A stretch of 46,750 bases of DNA from JANXLS01 sp038227045 (GTDB lineage: Bacteria; Planctomycetota; SZUA-567; H5-PLA8), in the NCBI GenBank assembly GCA_038227045.1, contig JBBRQD010000037.1, forward strand, positions 1-46,750. Reading direction: 5' to 3'. Under the pieces are notes generated by a model, which was not told the origin of the DNA, did not search any database, and saw nothing but the letters and a program-made list of their open reading frames with translations. Made by a program: the position numbers and the translations under genes. Below are positions 1-8,908 of the stretch, in pieces; the stretch's first letter is position 1; every line of letters starts with the position of its first letter.

Positions 1-59
1 GCCAGCGTAAAAAGGTCGTCGAGTGTCTGATTCCACTTCGCCAAATCGGGCTTGAGCAT
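1..59 (-). CDS. Left-edge gene fragment (5' end only)
   Basis: Only the first 19 codons of a minus-strand gene lie in the window. The reading begins MLKPDLAKWNQTLDDLFTL and runs off the left edge. The start is supported by an AGGAG ribosome site eight bases upstream of the ATG. It is divergent from the sulfatase gene, with about 165 bases between the two starts. The fragment is too short to assign a family. It could be spurious, but the well-placed ribosome site argues for a real gene. Confidence 0.45.
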   Translation of the reverse strand, partial: MLKPDLAKWNQTLDDLFTL

Positions 60-223
60 AGCGACAACTCCTGCCCCCCGATATAGAATCGACACCCTTG
101 GCATCGAAAAATAGTGTTTTCAGTTTAGATTGGGTTTAGACTTGGAGAAGATCGACAAGCGCGGGTCTAAATAAGCGAGTGAAGTCGATCCAAACATTAC
201 TCTGTCGAAAACCCGGTATTCAT

Positions 224-1750
224 ATGAAAATTATCGCGGCAATCCTTCTCGCGTTGCTTCCGTTTTTTCTCTCCGCCGGCGAAGCGAAGCCTCGTCCGAA
301 CATTGTTTTCATTATGTCCGACGATCACGCCGCGCATGCAATTAGTGCGTATGGCAGCGCGATCAACGCGACGCCGAATCTCGACCGCATTGCGCGCGAG
401 GGGATGCGATTCGACCGCTGCTTCTGCACCAATTCCATCTGTACGCCCAGCCGCGCGTCGATTCTTACCGGAAAATACAGCCACCTTAATGGCGTGCCTG
501 TCTTCAACAGATTTGACGGCGAGCAGCCCACCGTTTCCAAGTACCTTCAGGCAGCGGGCTACTATACCGGCATAATCGGCAAGTGGCATCTCGGCAGCGA
601 GCCGACCGGCTTCGATTTTTGGAAGATTTTGCCTGGGCAGGGCGTGTATCACGATCCCGGGTTTCTCGACGCAACCGGACGGCACGTCATCAAAGGTTAT
701 GCGACGGACATTATCGCCGACCTCTCGATCGACTTCGTGAAGAACCGCCCCAAGGACAAGCCGTTCTTTCTGATGTGCCATCACAAGGCGCCGCATCGTC
801 CGTGGGAGCCGGACGAAAAACATGCGCACATGTACGACGACAAGGACATTCCCGAACCGGTCACTCTGCGCGACGATTATTCGACGCGCACCGATGCCGC
901 GCGCGAAGCACAGCAGACCATCGCCAGGGATTTGACGCGGCGCGATCTAAAGCTCGTTCCCCCCGACGATCTGAAAGGCCCGGAGCGCGTGAAATGGTTC
1001 AACGAGCGGCCGATGGAATTGGAAGTCGAAGTCGGCGGCGTGAAAAAGAAATTGACTGGCGACGAACTGCTCAAATGGAAATATCAGCACTACATCAAGG
1101 ACTACCTGCGCTGCATCGCGTCGGTCGATGACAACGTCGGCCGGCTACTCGATTTTCTCGACAAAGAAGGTCTGCGCGAAAACACGGTCGTGATCTACAC
1201 CAGCGATCAAGGTTTCTTTCTAGGCGATCACGGCTGGTTCGACAAGCGTTTCATCTATGAAGAATCGATCCACATGCCGTTTATGGTTCGCTGGCCCGGA
1301 GCGATCAAACCCGGTTCGGCGCAAAATGGCATGGCGTTGAACGTGGATTTTGCGCCGACGTTCATGGACATCGCGGGCCTTGCCGTGCCTGCGGACATGC
1401 AGGGCCGGAGCCTGGTGCCGCTGATGCGCGGCGAGCGCCCGGCCGATTGGCGCACGAGTTGGTACTACCGCTATTATCACGACCCCGGCGACCACAACAC
1501 GCGCGCGCATTTAGGCGTCCGCACCGAGACGCACAAGCTGATTCATTATTGGAAAAAGGATCAGTGGGAATGCTACGATCTACTGAAGGATCCACACGAA
1601 TTGAACAACCTCTACAACGACCCCGCGCAGGCTGATGTGGTGGCGAAGCTCAAGCAGGAGTTGTATCGCTTGAAAAAAGAGGTTAAAGACGACGATCAGT
1701 TTGCGGACAAGCAGCCGACGGATGGCGTGGATGGACCGCTGAAGAAGTAG
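224..1750 (+). CDS. Secreted type I (formylglycine) sulfatase, S1 family
   Basis: This 508-residue protein is an arylsulfatase-type hydrolase that removes sulfate esters, probably from polysaccharides, outside the cytoplasm. It starts with a signal peptide (MKIIAAILLALLPFFLSAG). Metal-binding Asp33-Asp34 follow in the segment NIVFIMSDDH. The motif CTPSR at 73-77 supplies the cysteine that a sulfatase-activating enzyme converts to formylglycine. GKWHLG at 119-124 holds the usual active-site Lys and His, and SDQGFFLGDHGW further on completes the metal site. An in-frame GTG lies at 179, but the ATG at 224 puts the hydrophobic segment at the very N terminus and is preferred. No clear ribosome site is seen for either. 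The substrate cannot be told from the sequence. No activating enzyme is encoded nearby. Confidence 0.93.
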   Translation: MKIIAAILLALLPFFLSAGEAKPRPNIVFIMSDDHAAHAISAYGSAINATPNLDRIAREGMRFDRCFCTNSICTPSRASILTGKYSHLNGVPVFNRFDGEQPTVSKYLQAAGYYTGIIGKWHLGSEPTGFDFWKILPGQGVYHDPGFLDATGRHVIKGYATDIIADLSIDFVKNRPKDKPFFLMCHHKAPHRPWEPDEKHAHMYDDKDIPEPVTLRDDYSTRTDAAREAQQTIARDLTRRDLKLVPPDDLKGPERVKWFNERPMELEVEVGGVKKKLTGDELLKWKYQHYIKDYLRCIASVDDNVGRLLDFLDKEGLRENTVVIYTSDQGFFLGDHGWFDKRFIYEESIHMPFMVRWPGAIKPGSAQNGMALNVDFAPTFMDIAGLAVPADMQGRSLVPLMRGERPADWRTSWYYRYYHDPGDHNTRAHLGVRTETHKLIHYWKKDQWECYDLLKDPHELNNLYNDPAQADVVAKLKQELYRLKKEVKDDDQFADKQPTDGVDGPLKK

Positions 1751-1766
1751 GGTTGGTGAACGGCTT

Positions 1767-2321
1767 CTACTTGTACTTCTTCGTCACGTAATCGCTGTTC
1801 GGATACAGCGTGTGGCAATCCATGCAGGATTTTAGTTTGCCGCGGTCGGTGATCGTTTTGCCATCGCCGCTGACCAGGAAAAATTCCCAGTCGCCGCATT
1901 CCGCGTTGAAGCCTTTTTCGCGTTTCAACATGCCCGTGTACAGCACCGGCGTGGTGTCGTCCTTTTTCGCAAGCTTCTGCTTTAAGATAACGGTGCCTGT
2001 TGGAAACACCGCTTTGTCGTCCTTCATCGCGTCGGCGCCGGAAGTCGTAACGAAGACCTTGTAATGCGCGTTCGGATTCTTGAACAATTCGGCGTGATCT
2101 TTGTCTTTCAGCGACGGCGCCCTGGCGCAAAGTGTCCAGACCAGCGGCGGCATTTTTACCGGCGCGGGCGTAACGAGTGTCAGCGCGTCGAGCTTTGCCA
2201 CAATGGCCACAAGCTCGTCTTTCGTCAGGCTTTTCTCTTCGGAAGCACTACTTGGCGCGGTCCATGCGGCTGCGGCGAGCATGGCAAGAATTGCGATTGA
2301 ACGACAGAGTCGATTTTTCAT
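1767..2321 (-). CDS. Cytochrome P460-like periplasmic haem protein
   Basis: The 184-residue product has a signal peptide (MKNRLCRSIAILAMLAAAAW and on) and a C-terminal haem-attachment motif, CMDCH, at 166-170, within KLKSCMDCHTLYPNSDYV. The stretch VLYTGMLKREKGFN followed by GDWEFFLV fits the cytochrome P460 fold, in which a lysine in this region cross-links to the haem; Lys133 is the candidate. Characterised relatives oxidise hydroxylamine or detoxify reactive nitrogen species, but most family members are uncharacterised, so function here is inference. The start at 2321 is chosen over the ATG at 2327 because a GAAAGG ribosome site then has normal spacing. It is the last gene of a probable three-gene minus-strand operon with a secreted unknown protein and a phosphatase. 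Confidence 0.8.
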   Translation of the reverse strand: MKNRLCRSIAILAMLAAAAWTAPSSASEEKSLTKDELVAIVAKLDALTLVTPAPVKMPPLVWTLCARAPSLKDKDHAELFKNPNAHYKVFVTTSGADAMKDDKAVFPTGTVILKQKLAKKDDTTPVLYTGMLKREKGFNAECGDWEFFLVSGDGKTITDRGKLKSCMDCHTLYPNSDYVTKKYK

Positions 2322-2417
2322 TTTCATACCTTTCGACGAAGTATAAAAAACGTTCACTTGAAATAATACGACATGCTGCACCGTTTTAATGTCACGGGTT
2401 TGTAACAACTATTTGCG

Positions 2418-3005
2418 CTATTTTATGTCCAGCATCTTCATTGATTTCACCATCGTCTTGAACGCCTCGGGCTCTTCCGTTCCGGGTCCGCTGCAATGCA
2501 TTTTGACGAGGATGTGTTCGACCGTGTTGAACAGCCAGACGCAGACGAATGTCTTCTTGGTTTTTTCGATTTCGGTGAAAGTGATTTTGGCGGCCTTTTT
2601 GACGCCGGGCGTTTCGATGAATTCGTACTTGTCGTTCTCGAGCTTCCCGCCGTGCGCGTCCATTGTTTTCTTTGCGCCAGCGATCAACGATTGCGGGTGA
2701 TGGTCGGTCATGTCCGACTTGAGTTCGCTGTAGGCGACCATGTACATCTCGAAGGACTTCGCGTTGACGCAGAGATAATTCCGCCCGGCATTTTCGTAGG
2801 TCATCCAGCTCCAGCCCGGTCCAGGCAGATCGACCGAACAACCCGCCGTTTTCAACACGAGACGCGTGCCGTCGAGCATGTCTTTGGGAACGGGCACGGG
2901 CGTGACGGGCTTATCGGGCGCGGCGAGTTGCGCGGCGTGAGCGGAAGCGATGATGCAAATGACGAGAGCCGGAATCACGAACGCCGGGGCGAGGATTTTT
3001 TTCAT
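2418..3005 (-). CDS. Secreted protein of unknown function
   Basis: The 195-residue product begins with a clear signal peptide (MKKILAPAFVIPALVICIIA, cleavage near SAHA-AQ). The mature part contains a segment with Cys and Trp (TAGCSVDLPGPGWSWMTYEN) and an alternating beta-strand and helix pattern of the kind seen in small periplasmic lipid- or ligand-binding proteins. I do not recognise a named family. The start at 3005 has a GGAG ribosome site ten bases upstream; longer in-frame extensions to 3236 would run into the neighbouring phosphatase gene and lack a signal peptide. It lies between the phosphatase gene, 59 bases upstream, and the P460-like gene, and is probably co-transcribed with both. 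Confidence 0.75.
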   Translation of the reverse strand: MKKILAPAFVIPALVICIIASAHAAQLAAPDKPVTPVPVPKDMLDGTRLVLKTAGCSVDLPGPGWSWMTYENAGRNYLCVNAKSFEMYMVAYSELKSDMTDHHPQSLIAGAKKTMDAHGGKLENDKYEFIETPGVKKAAKITFTEIEKTKKTFVCVWLFNTVEHILVKMHCSGPGTEEPEAFKTMVKSMKMLDIK

Positions 3006-3064
3006 GGCGGCGTTGCTCCGCGAGAATTGTGCACACGGACTTTTACAGCGCCGCTCGTTTTTTG

Positions 3065-3742
3065 TCAATCCGCCACGCGGCTCTTCTCCGCTCCATCGAC
3101 GCACTTCTCGTATTCTGCCGGATAGGTGTTGTTCAGCCAGTCTTTCAGCGACTGTCCGTGCGCTGTGTCGTGATAGAGCTTGAAAAACTCGTTGATGCAC
3201 TTCGCCTTTCCGATACCGAAGTGGCCGTAGCGCCACGTCACTTGGTCGGCTTCCGCTTCTTCCAGCGGCTTCTTTTCAACGATGTGTCGATAGAACGCGC
3301 CAGCCAGCCCCGAACGATCAGCGCCTGAGCGGCAGTGCAACAGCATCGGATAGGGGCCAGCTTCCAATTTCTCGACGAGCAGTTTGAGCGTCGAAGGCTT
3401 CGGCAATTCACCGAGGCCGATGTTGATGTCGGTGTGGTCAATCTTCGCGGTTTCGCAGACAGCCACTTCTCCTTTGTACCATTCCTCGTTTTTGCGTTCG
3501 CCCCGCAAATTCAACACGCTCTTGAGGCCGCGCGACGCAATGGTTTCTTTCAGCGCTTCGGGTTTCAACTGCGCGCTGCGGTAGCATTTGCCAGGAGTCA
3601 CTTCGCGAAAATTCGAATTGAACAATCCGATGTAACCCATGAAGCCCAGGGCCACCGCAACCACAAGGGCAATCGCGCCCAAAAGCCTGTTGAGCCGCAC
3701 GAAACGCGCACGCGGCGGCGAGATCTCCGAATTTTCCTGCAT
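3065..3742 (-). CDS. Membrane-anchored tyrosine/dual-specificity phosphatase
   Basis: The product has 225 residues. One membrane segment near residues 20-40 (LGAIALVVAVALGFMGYIGL) anchors a phosphatase domain that probably lies outside the cytoplasmic membrane. The active-site loop HCRSGADRSG at 136-145 matches the C-X5-R signature, with Cys137 as nucleophile and Arg143 binding phosphate. The upstream segment CYRSAQLKPEALKETI with VLNLRGE is typical of the Siw14-like/DSP branch. The start at 3742 follows an AGGAAGG ribosome site by six bases; the GTG at 3766 is less likely. It is the first gene of the minus-strand set with the secreted unknown protein and the P460-like cytochrome. The physiological substrate is unknown: phosphotyrosine, inositol phosphate or another phosphoester is possible. 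Confidence 0.85.
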   Translation of the reverse strand: MQENSEISPPRARFVRLNRLLGAIALVVAVALGFMGYIGLFNSNFREVTPGKCYRSAQLKPEALKETIASRGLKSVLNLRGERKNEEWYKGEVAVCETAKIDHTDINIGLGELPKPSTLKLLVEKLEAGPYPMLLHCRSGADRSGLAGAFYRHIVEKKPLEEAEADQVTWRYGHFGIGKAKCINEFFKLYHDTAHGQSLKDWLNNTYPAEYEKCVDGAEKSRVAD

Positions 3743-3796
3743 GCACAACCTTCCTGGATAAGCCACACCGTTTCATAAGCCGTAGTTCGCGTTTCG

Positions 3797-3824
3797 TTTT
3801 AATCGCGGCAGAGGTGAAAATCAA
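3797..3824 (-). promoter_or_regulatory. Candidate promoter for the phosphatase operon
   Basis: Reading on the minus strand, TTGATT (3824-3819), a 16-base spacer and TTAAAA (3802-3797) resemble a sigma-70-type promoter about 55 bases before the phosphatase start at 3742. The match is moderate. Confidence 0.35.
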
Positions 3825-3839
3825 ATCGCGCGCTTCTTG

Positions 3840-3864
3840 GCCGCTTACTTACGTGCGCGGCTCT
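3840..3864 (+). repeat. Solo copy of a dispersed 25-base palindromic repeat
   Basis: The sequence starts GCCGCTTACTTACGTGCGCG and continues GCTCT. The same 25 bases occur at 36670-36694, and their inverse at 36635-36656. The ends GCCGC and GCGGC can pair within one copy. Here the element sits between the divergent phosphatase and glycosyltransferase promoters. It behaves like a REP-type intergenic element. Confidence 0.75.
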
Positions 3865-3866
3865 TG

Positions 3867-3895
3867 TTGCGTTGACTGGAAAATTAGGCTAGAAT
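3867..3895 (+). promoter_or_regulatory. Candidate promoter, apparently giving a leaderless mRNA
   Basis: TTGCGT (3867-3872), a 17-base spacer and TAGAAT (3890-3895) precede the ATG at 3903 by only seven bases. Transcription would start at or within a base or two of the start codon. No ribosome site is present upstream of that ATG, which fits leaderless translation. Confidence 0.45.
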
Positions 3896-3902
3896 TGTTT
3901 CG

Positions 3903-5708
3903 ATGCAAGAGTCGAAAGCCGTCATCGAAACCCCTGCTCCCGGCTGGGGCGCGCCGCTGGCGTTGGCGGCGCTGATCTTCTTTGCCTATTTCTTCAATTC
4001 GACCAGTTCCTCGATTTGGGATCGCGACGAAGCGCGCTTTGCGCGTGCGACGGCGGAGATGGTTTCCACCGGCAATTACCTCTTTCCGACATTCCTCGGC
4101 AAGCTGCGTCCCGACAAGCCGATCCTCATTTATTGGCTGATGTCGGTTCCCGTGCGGCTGTTTGGCCACGTCGAATGGGCCTATCGGCTTTGTGCTGTTT
4201 TCGGCACGACTCTGGCGTGTCTCTTTACGTACTTTATCGGCCGGCGACTTTTCAATCATCGAACGGGCTTGTGGGGCATGGCGATTCTCGCCGCCAATCC
4301 GCTGCTGTTTTACACCGGCGCGGTTGCGACGAGCGACGCGGTGCTGCTGGCGTTTATCACCGCGTCTTTCGCCGTCTTCGCCGATGCGTTGCAAGGCGGC
4401 TTCAGCATAAAGCACACCGTCGCGCTGAGCCTGGTGTTCGCCGGTGGATTGCTGACCAAGGGCCCCGTGGCGTTGCTTCCATTGATCCCCTTTATCCTCA
4501 CGCTCGTGATATTGCGCCGCGAACTGGGCAGCCCGCTTCAGTCGATTTTGAAAATTGGCGTTAGCGTGATTGTGGCCGCGCTAATTTTCGTGGCGTGGTT
4601 TTATCCGGCCAACAACGCGACGAACGGCGAGTTTTATCGCCAGGCGTTCGGCCACCACGTTGTTGACCGAATCAGCAAACCGCTCGAAAACCACGGCGGC
4701 TATTCGCCGTTTTACTTGGTGTTTTACGTTTTCGTCATCATCGCCGGATTCTTTCCGTGGACACTTTTCCTGCCCGGCGCGTTGGTCCATCTTATTCGAA
4801 GTCGGCCGTCAACAGAGACCGCTACGAACTCAGATATTAGCCGCGGCCGAGCGCTCTTGCTGATTTGGATTGCGACGTTCCTGGCAATCATGACCGCGAT
4901 CAGCACGAAGCTGCCGCATTACGTTTTGCCGATCTGGCCGGCGCTGGCTCTGTGCGTGGGCGTGTACCTCGACGCCACCGCGCACGAGGATGCGAAGTCG
5001 GCCGGAGCAATTTGGACGTTTGTTGGAGGCATCCTTTTTATTGTGGTGGCGCTTGCAGCAGCGGCGGGGTTAGGCTTTGGACCGGAATATCTGATCAGCA
5101 GTTATGTGAAGAAACCCGAACCATTGTGGACGTCTTTCGCGAACGATTCGCGCAGCATCCGTTCGGTCTTCGGCGCGCTCATACTGATCGTGGCGATCCC
5201 GGTGATTTTCCGCCACAAAGTCGCGCATTTTGTGTCGAACGCGCGCGTGTTGCTGGTCGTGGCTCTGGTTTTTTTACTCGGTATCGGCGCGTTCCTTCTG
5301 CCGAGTTTCGAGCACATCAAAATCTCGAAACTGCTCGCGGACCAGGTCAGCCAGCATGTCTCCGCCGACACGCCGGTGACAGTCTGCGGCTACAACGAGG
5401 CGAGCCTGGTTTTTTATTTGAATCGCAACGTCGAAGACATCATTCCGGAAAAGACCGCCAGCGCCAAGGCCGATGGGAAGACCGCGCCCCGTCCCGCCGC
5501 GCAAGCCGCCGCCAAAATCGTGGATCAGGCCGTCAGCGACTGGGCCGCGAAATCCGAGCCGGGCGTGCTGATCATTCCCAAGCCGATGTACGAACGACTG
5601 CGCTCCGATGCGGGTCTGCGCGAGTTGCAGCAAATCGGGGAAGTCCACGGCTTCAATTATTCAAAGGGGCACTGGGTGGACGTGCTCGCGCTGAGACGCA
5701 GGAATTGA
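3903..5708 (+). CDS. ArnT/PMT-like membrane glycosyltransferase (GT39/GT83 type)
   Basis: This 601-residue polytopic membrane protein carries the hallmarks of polyprenyl-phosphate-sugar glycosyltransferases. An N-terminal membrane helix is followed by IWDRDEARFARATAEM, with the acidic catalytic pair in DEAR. Next come LRPDKPILIYWLMSVPV and a series of about ten hydrophobic segments. A soluble C-terminal domain follows from about residue 480, with an Ala/Pro-rich linker (APRPAAQAAAK). Family members move a sugar from a lipid-linked donor to lipid A, protein or another cell-envelope acceptor in the periplasm. Neither the donor nor the acceptor can be told here. The start is the only ATG consistent with the promoter just upstream, and there is no ribosome site. 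It is a single gene, divergent from the phosphatase set. Confidence 0.88.
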   Translation: MQESKAVIETPAPGWGAPLALAALIFFAYFFNSTSSSIWDRDEARFARATAEMVSTGNYLFPTFLGKLRPDKPILIYWLMSVPVRLFGHVEWAYRLCAVFGTTLACLFTYFIGRRLFNHRTGLWGMAILAANPLLFYTGAVATSDAVLLAFITASFAVFADALQGGFSIKHTVALSLVFAGGLLTKGPVALLPLIPFILTLVILRRELGSPLQSILKIGVSVIVAALIFVAWFYPANNATNGEFYRQAFGHHVVDRISKPLENHGGYSPFYLVFYVFVIIAGFFPWTLFLPGALVHLIRSRPSTETATNSDISRGRALLLIWIATFLAIMTAISTKLPHYVLPIWPALALCVGVYLDATAHEDAKSAGAIWTFVGGILFIVVALAAAAGLGFGPEYLISSYVKKPEPLWTSFANDSRSIRSVFGALILIVAIPVIFRHKVAHFVSNARVLLVVALVFLLGIGAFLLPSFEHIKISKLLADQVSQHVSADTPVTVCGYNEASLVFYLNRNVEDIIPEKTASAKADGKTAPRPAAQAAAKIVDQAVSDWAAKSEPGVLIIPKPMYERLRSDAGLRELQQIGEVHGFNYSKGHWVDVLALRRRN

Positions 5709-5907
5709 GAAAAATCCGAAATTTCCACGTGAACCTTTCGGCTTCGAAATCAACCAACACACGTCTGCTTTCGTCTAAAACGCGAGAAGTCGTTTTTTTG
5801 CAGAGGCAGAATTTCAGCGGTCCTGTATAAAGGAACGCTTCTAAAATTCGGTTAACACCGTTTGGCGCTTCGAGCGTCCACGGTTGTTCTTTATCAGAGG
5901 AGAAATC

Positions 5908-7728
5908 ATGCGCGTTTCACGTTTCGGCTCGCGCGCCACAGGTTTGGGACTGGTCTGCGCATTGGCGGGTTTCGCATTCGCCGTGAGCACGGGGCAATCT
6001 CAGTCCGACAGCGCCGCCGCCGCTCCACGCGCCGTTGGTTCGTATGTTCCATTGCGCTTTACGACGCCGCATTTGCTGGGAACGTCCGGCAATGTCTTGA
6101 ATCCGCTTGAATACGATTTGGGCGACGCCCTGTTCGGCTCGGTCATTACGCGCTATGTCACCGCGGAAGGCGGCATCAAACCGTATCGCTTCACCACGAT
6201 GGGCACACAGAGCCTGCCCAACGTCATAGCCAATACCACGTCCACTCTCAAGCTGGGCATTTCGGGCGTGGTCGCCGGAAAAACGCCGGACACGGTCGCA
6301 GTGAATTCGACGACTTTCACTGGGGCGCCGGGTTTGCGCTTCCAGGTCACGGTCACCGATTCCATCCTAGCGGGATCCACGGCAAAATCGGGTTTCTTCA
6401 ATCTCGCCCTCTTCAGTAAAGCCACTACGCCGTTCCGCTTTGCCAACGACACGATCCCGAGTGCCAGTCTCGACGCGCCGTATTTCGCGCGCGCCGATGT
6501 TTTGGCCGGACGCGGAACCATTACCACGACGGTACTTTCGGTGACCGACATGGGAACCGGCGCCCCCCTTACGCCTGCAATGTTTGCGAAACTGGGCATG
6601 TTTCTCGGGACGGACGGTGCGTTCTACGGACGGCCCTTAGCCGTGGGGACGTACTCAATCACCGTGCGGGCCACTGACGCGTTCGGTGCCATTGCACTCA
6701 GCCGGAACAATCCCAATACCGTCGATCAAACATTCACACTGGTCGTCAACGACAATCCCGTCACCTCCAGCGACACGATGACTCAATCCTGTAGAGTGTC
6801 CGGCGATACGTCGCGTGGCGGAGCGGACTCGCTGCGCCTCAAGGGTCTCATCAACATTCTTGGACAGGATCAATTCAGTCTGGCGAACTCGGATTTCTCG
6901 TTTCACCTAGGCAGCATTTCCTTCTCCGGGCGGCTCGACCGCCACGGAAACCTGACGCAAACCACCTCGAACGGTTCCAAGTTCTCCGTCAAAATCAACG
7001 CGCGCACCGGCACGATTACGATTATGACCAGCCGCGGAACCTTCATCAACGGATTCGACCTGACGGGCATCAAAAACGGCGACATCGTGCGCCGCCCGAT
7101 TCAGATCGTCGTTGGCGAAGCGGTCAATTCCGTTGAAGTCATTGATTTCTTAGCCTCTGTCGATGGCACTCGGTATCAATTCAATTTCATGCAGGGCCGA
7201 AGCGGACAGAACGCGTCTGGGGGATTCCAGATCGTCTCGGTCAAAGGCCGCGACGGCGTGGCGCTGAACGGCCAGCCGGGCGATGCCTGGCATGTGGGCT
7301 TCGTGGCCCAACCGCGCGCGGGCGTGACCAATCCCAGCGGCCTGCGTGAAGGCATCGACAATATCACCGCGGTCAACGTCCGTATCGGAACCAATTTCGC
7401 TCAAGCGATTACGGGCGGAGGAATCATCGGCGCCGGCCCGAACATTCATTTCGTCGGCGGCCCCGTGGACGGTCTGCAATCGTTCAAGCTCAGCACGATT
7501 AGCTCAAAGGGATTGTTGAACACGCGCATCCTGAGCACGGTCAGCACGAGCATTCCGCTGGCCGCGGACGCCCTGAAAACCAACAATATTTTCTTTTCGC
7601 TGGGTATCGACGTTCGGCGCGGGTCGTTGGACGCAACGTACATTGGCGAACATGCGCGCCGCATATTCGGTTTCGGCACAAAGTACACCGATAAGCCTTC
7701 GGCAAGACAATCGCCGCCAATTCAATAG
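5908..7728 (+). CDS. Secreted protein with a putative Ig-like (He_PIG) domain
   Basis: The 606-residue product starts with a signal peptide (MRVSRFGSRATGLGLVCALA, then GFAFAVS). Residues from about 45 to 300 hold two beta-rich modules. The second ends in GTYSITVRATDAFG and then QTFTLVVND, the typical close of the putative Ig domains found in secreted bacterial proteins. The remainder is Ser/Thr/Gly-rich beta structure of no family I recognise. The ATG at 5908 follows AGAGGAGA with normal spacing; the upstream in-frame start at 5884 would separate the signal peptide from the N terminus. No catalytic motif is visible. It is probably a cell-surface or extracellular matrix protein and may be a substrate of a secretion system. 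The preceding 199 bases hold no gene. Confidence 0.75.
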   Translation: MRVSRFGSRATGLGLVCALAGFAFAVSTGQSQSDSAAAAPRAVGSYVPLRFTTPHLLGTSGNVLNPLEYDLGDALFGSVITRYVTAEGGIKPYRFTTMGTQSLPNVIANTTSTLKLGISGVVAGKTPDTVAVNSTTFTGAPGLRFQVTVTDSILAGSTAKSGFFNLALFSKATTPFRFANDTIPSASLDAPYFARADVLAGRGTITTTVLSVTDMGTGAPLTPAMFAKLGMFLGTDGAFYGRPLAVGTYSITVRATDAFGAIALSRNNPNTVDQTFTLVVNDNPVTSSDTMTQSCRVSGDTSRGGADSLRLKGLINILGQDQFSLANSDFSFHLGSISFSGRLDRHGNLTQTTSNGSKFSVKINARTGTITIMTSRGTFINGFDLTGIKNGDIVRRPIQIVVGEAVNSVEVIDFLASVDGTRYQFNFMQGRSGQNASGGFQIVSVKGRDGVALNGQPGDAWHVGFVAQPRAGVTNPSGLREGIDNITAVNVRIGTNFAQAITGGGIIGAGPNIHFVGGPVDGLQSFKLSTISSKGLLNTRILSTVSTSIPLAADALKTNNIFFSLGIDVRRGSLDATYIGEHARRIFGFGTKYTDKPSARQSPPIQ

Positions 7729-7798
7729 CCGGACGCCACGATGGCGGACGGATTTTCTACTGCAATAATTCAGTTTACACGGCTCAAATACCGAACCC

Positions 7799-8743
7799 AT
7801 GTCCACACACTCTCATTCCGCCGACGTCAAACAAGAATCCCATACGCCACAGGATCATGCCCACGGCCATGCGCACGAATCGCATCCGCCCAAAGTTGAG
7901 ATTCCACGGCTGCTCATGATCGCTTTCGCGCTCGTGATCCTCGCCGGAGCCGTGTCGATCCTGGGACACGCGCGGTTTGCTGAAAACGCGAATTTCGAAT
8001 CCATGAAAGACGCCGAGGCGCATGTCAATCCGGACCTGCGCGAACGCGGCGACGACGGCCAGGTTTACACCGTCAAGCCCAACGGGCTGGCCGATGGCTA
8101 CGCGATCATAAAAATCGACAAAGAACGCGAGAACATCGCCGCGATCGTCTCGCTCTGCGACAGTACCGACCCGGCCCAGGGACTGCGGCTCTTTCGCCGA
8201 GCACTGGAATCGAACAACAAGAGCGCCAAACTCGTCGCGCTGTATTGCGCCGATTATCTCGCGCATTCCCAAACCTCGCCTTCGCCTCAGCGCCTGAAAG
8301 GCGTGCTCGAAGTCAGTGACGTCGAGCACATCGTCGCGCTGCTGGATGCGAAGAGCGAACCCGATCTCGAAGTTCGCAAATACGCGCTGCACGCGCTCTC
8401 CGATCTGGTGGTCCTGACCGATGCCGGCGCCATCGCCGCGGTGGAAGCGAATTCCAAGGCGGACAACAAGTACACGAAAATATCCGACGGTATGAAAAGC
8501 GCGGCCACGAACGCGCTGACCGCCGACGCGCCCGCCAAGGACGACATCGATCCGGCCAAAAGCCGCGAATCCAAAGACAAGCGCAAAGAGATCAAGATTG
8601 CGACGCGCAAAGACAAGGTGAATGGGAAATCCGTCTTGCAGATCCGCTGGAGCACCCCCGCCCTGGGACTGGCCTGGTGGAAAGAAAACCTCAAAGACGG
8701 CGCAAAGTGGGACATGGAAATGCAGCGCTTCGTTGTTCCCTAA
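7799..8743 (+). CDS. His-rich single-pass membrane protein, HEAT-like, unknown function
   Basis: The 314-residue product has an unusual N-terminal tail. Residues 1-31 contain nine histidines, with clusters HSH, HAHGHAHESH, and few hydrophobic residues. One membrane helix follows (LLMIAFALVILAGAVSILGH, about 38-57). The rest is a soluble region with leucine- and alanine-rich helical pairs around residues 115-245 (for example LRLFRRALESNN and EVRKYALHALSDLVVL), which look like HEAT-type repeats. The C-terminal part is Lys-rich. The His tail would face the cytoplasm if the protein follows the positive-inside rule, and might bind metal. No family is recognised. It lies just upstream of the pseudopilin block on the same strand, 165 bases away, with no sign of a shared function. 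Confidence 0.7.
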   Translation: MSTHSHSADVKQESHTPQDHAHGHAHESHPPKVEIPRLLMIAFALVILAGAVSILGHARFAENANFESMKDAEAHVNPDLRERGDDGQVYTVKPNGLADGYAIIKIDKERENIAAIVSLCDSTDPAQGLRLFRRALESNNKSAKLVALYCADYLAHSQTSPSPQRLKGVLEVSDVEHIVALLDAKSEPDLEVRKYALHALSDLVVLTDAGAIAAVEANSKADNKYTKISDGMKSAATNALTADAPAKDDIDPAKSRESKDKRKEIKIATRKDKVNGKSVLQIRWSTPALGLAWWKENLKDGAKWDMEMQRFVVP

Positions 8744-8908
8744 CAAAATGCGAACGATTGAAGTACGCCCGGAAAACCCGGCCGATTGGCGACTTCCGCC
8801 CCAGCACCCCCATTATTTCTTATATTTTTAGTCTGTACGTCGCCGTTGGAATCTACCATAATATAGAAATTGGCTTGCCAGGGGTGCGTACAGAAAGGAA
8901 ATCTGGCC

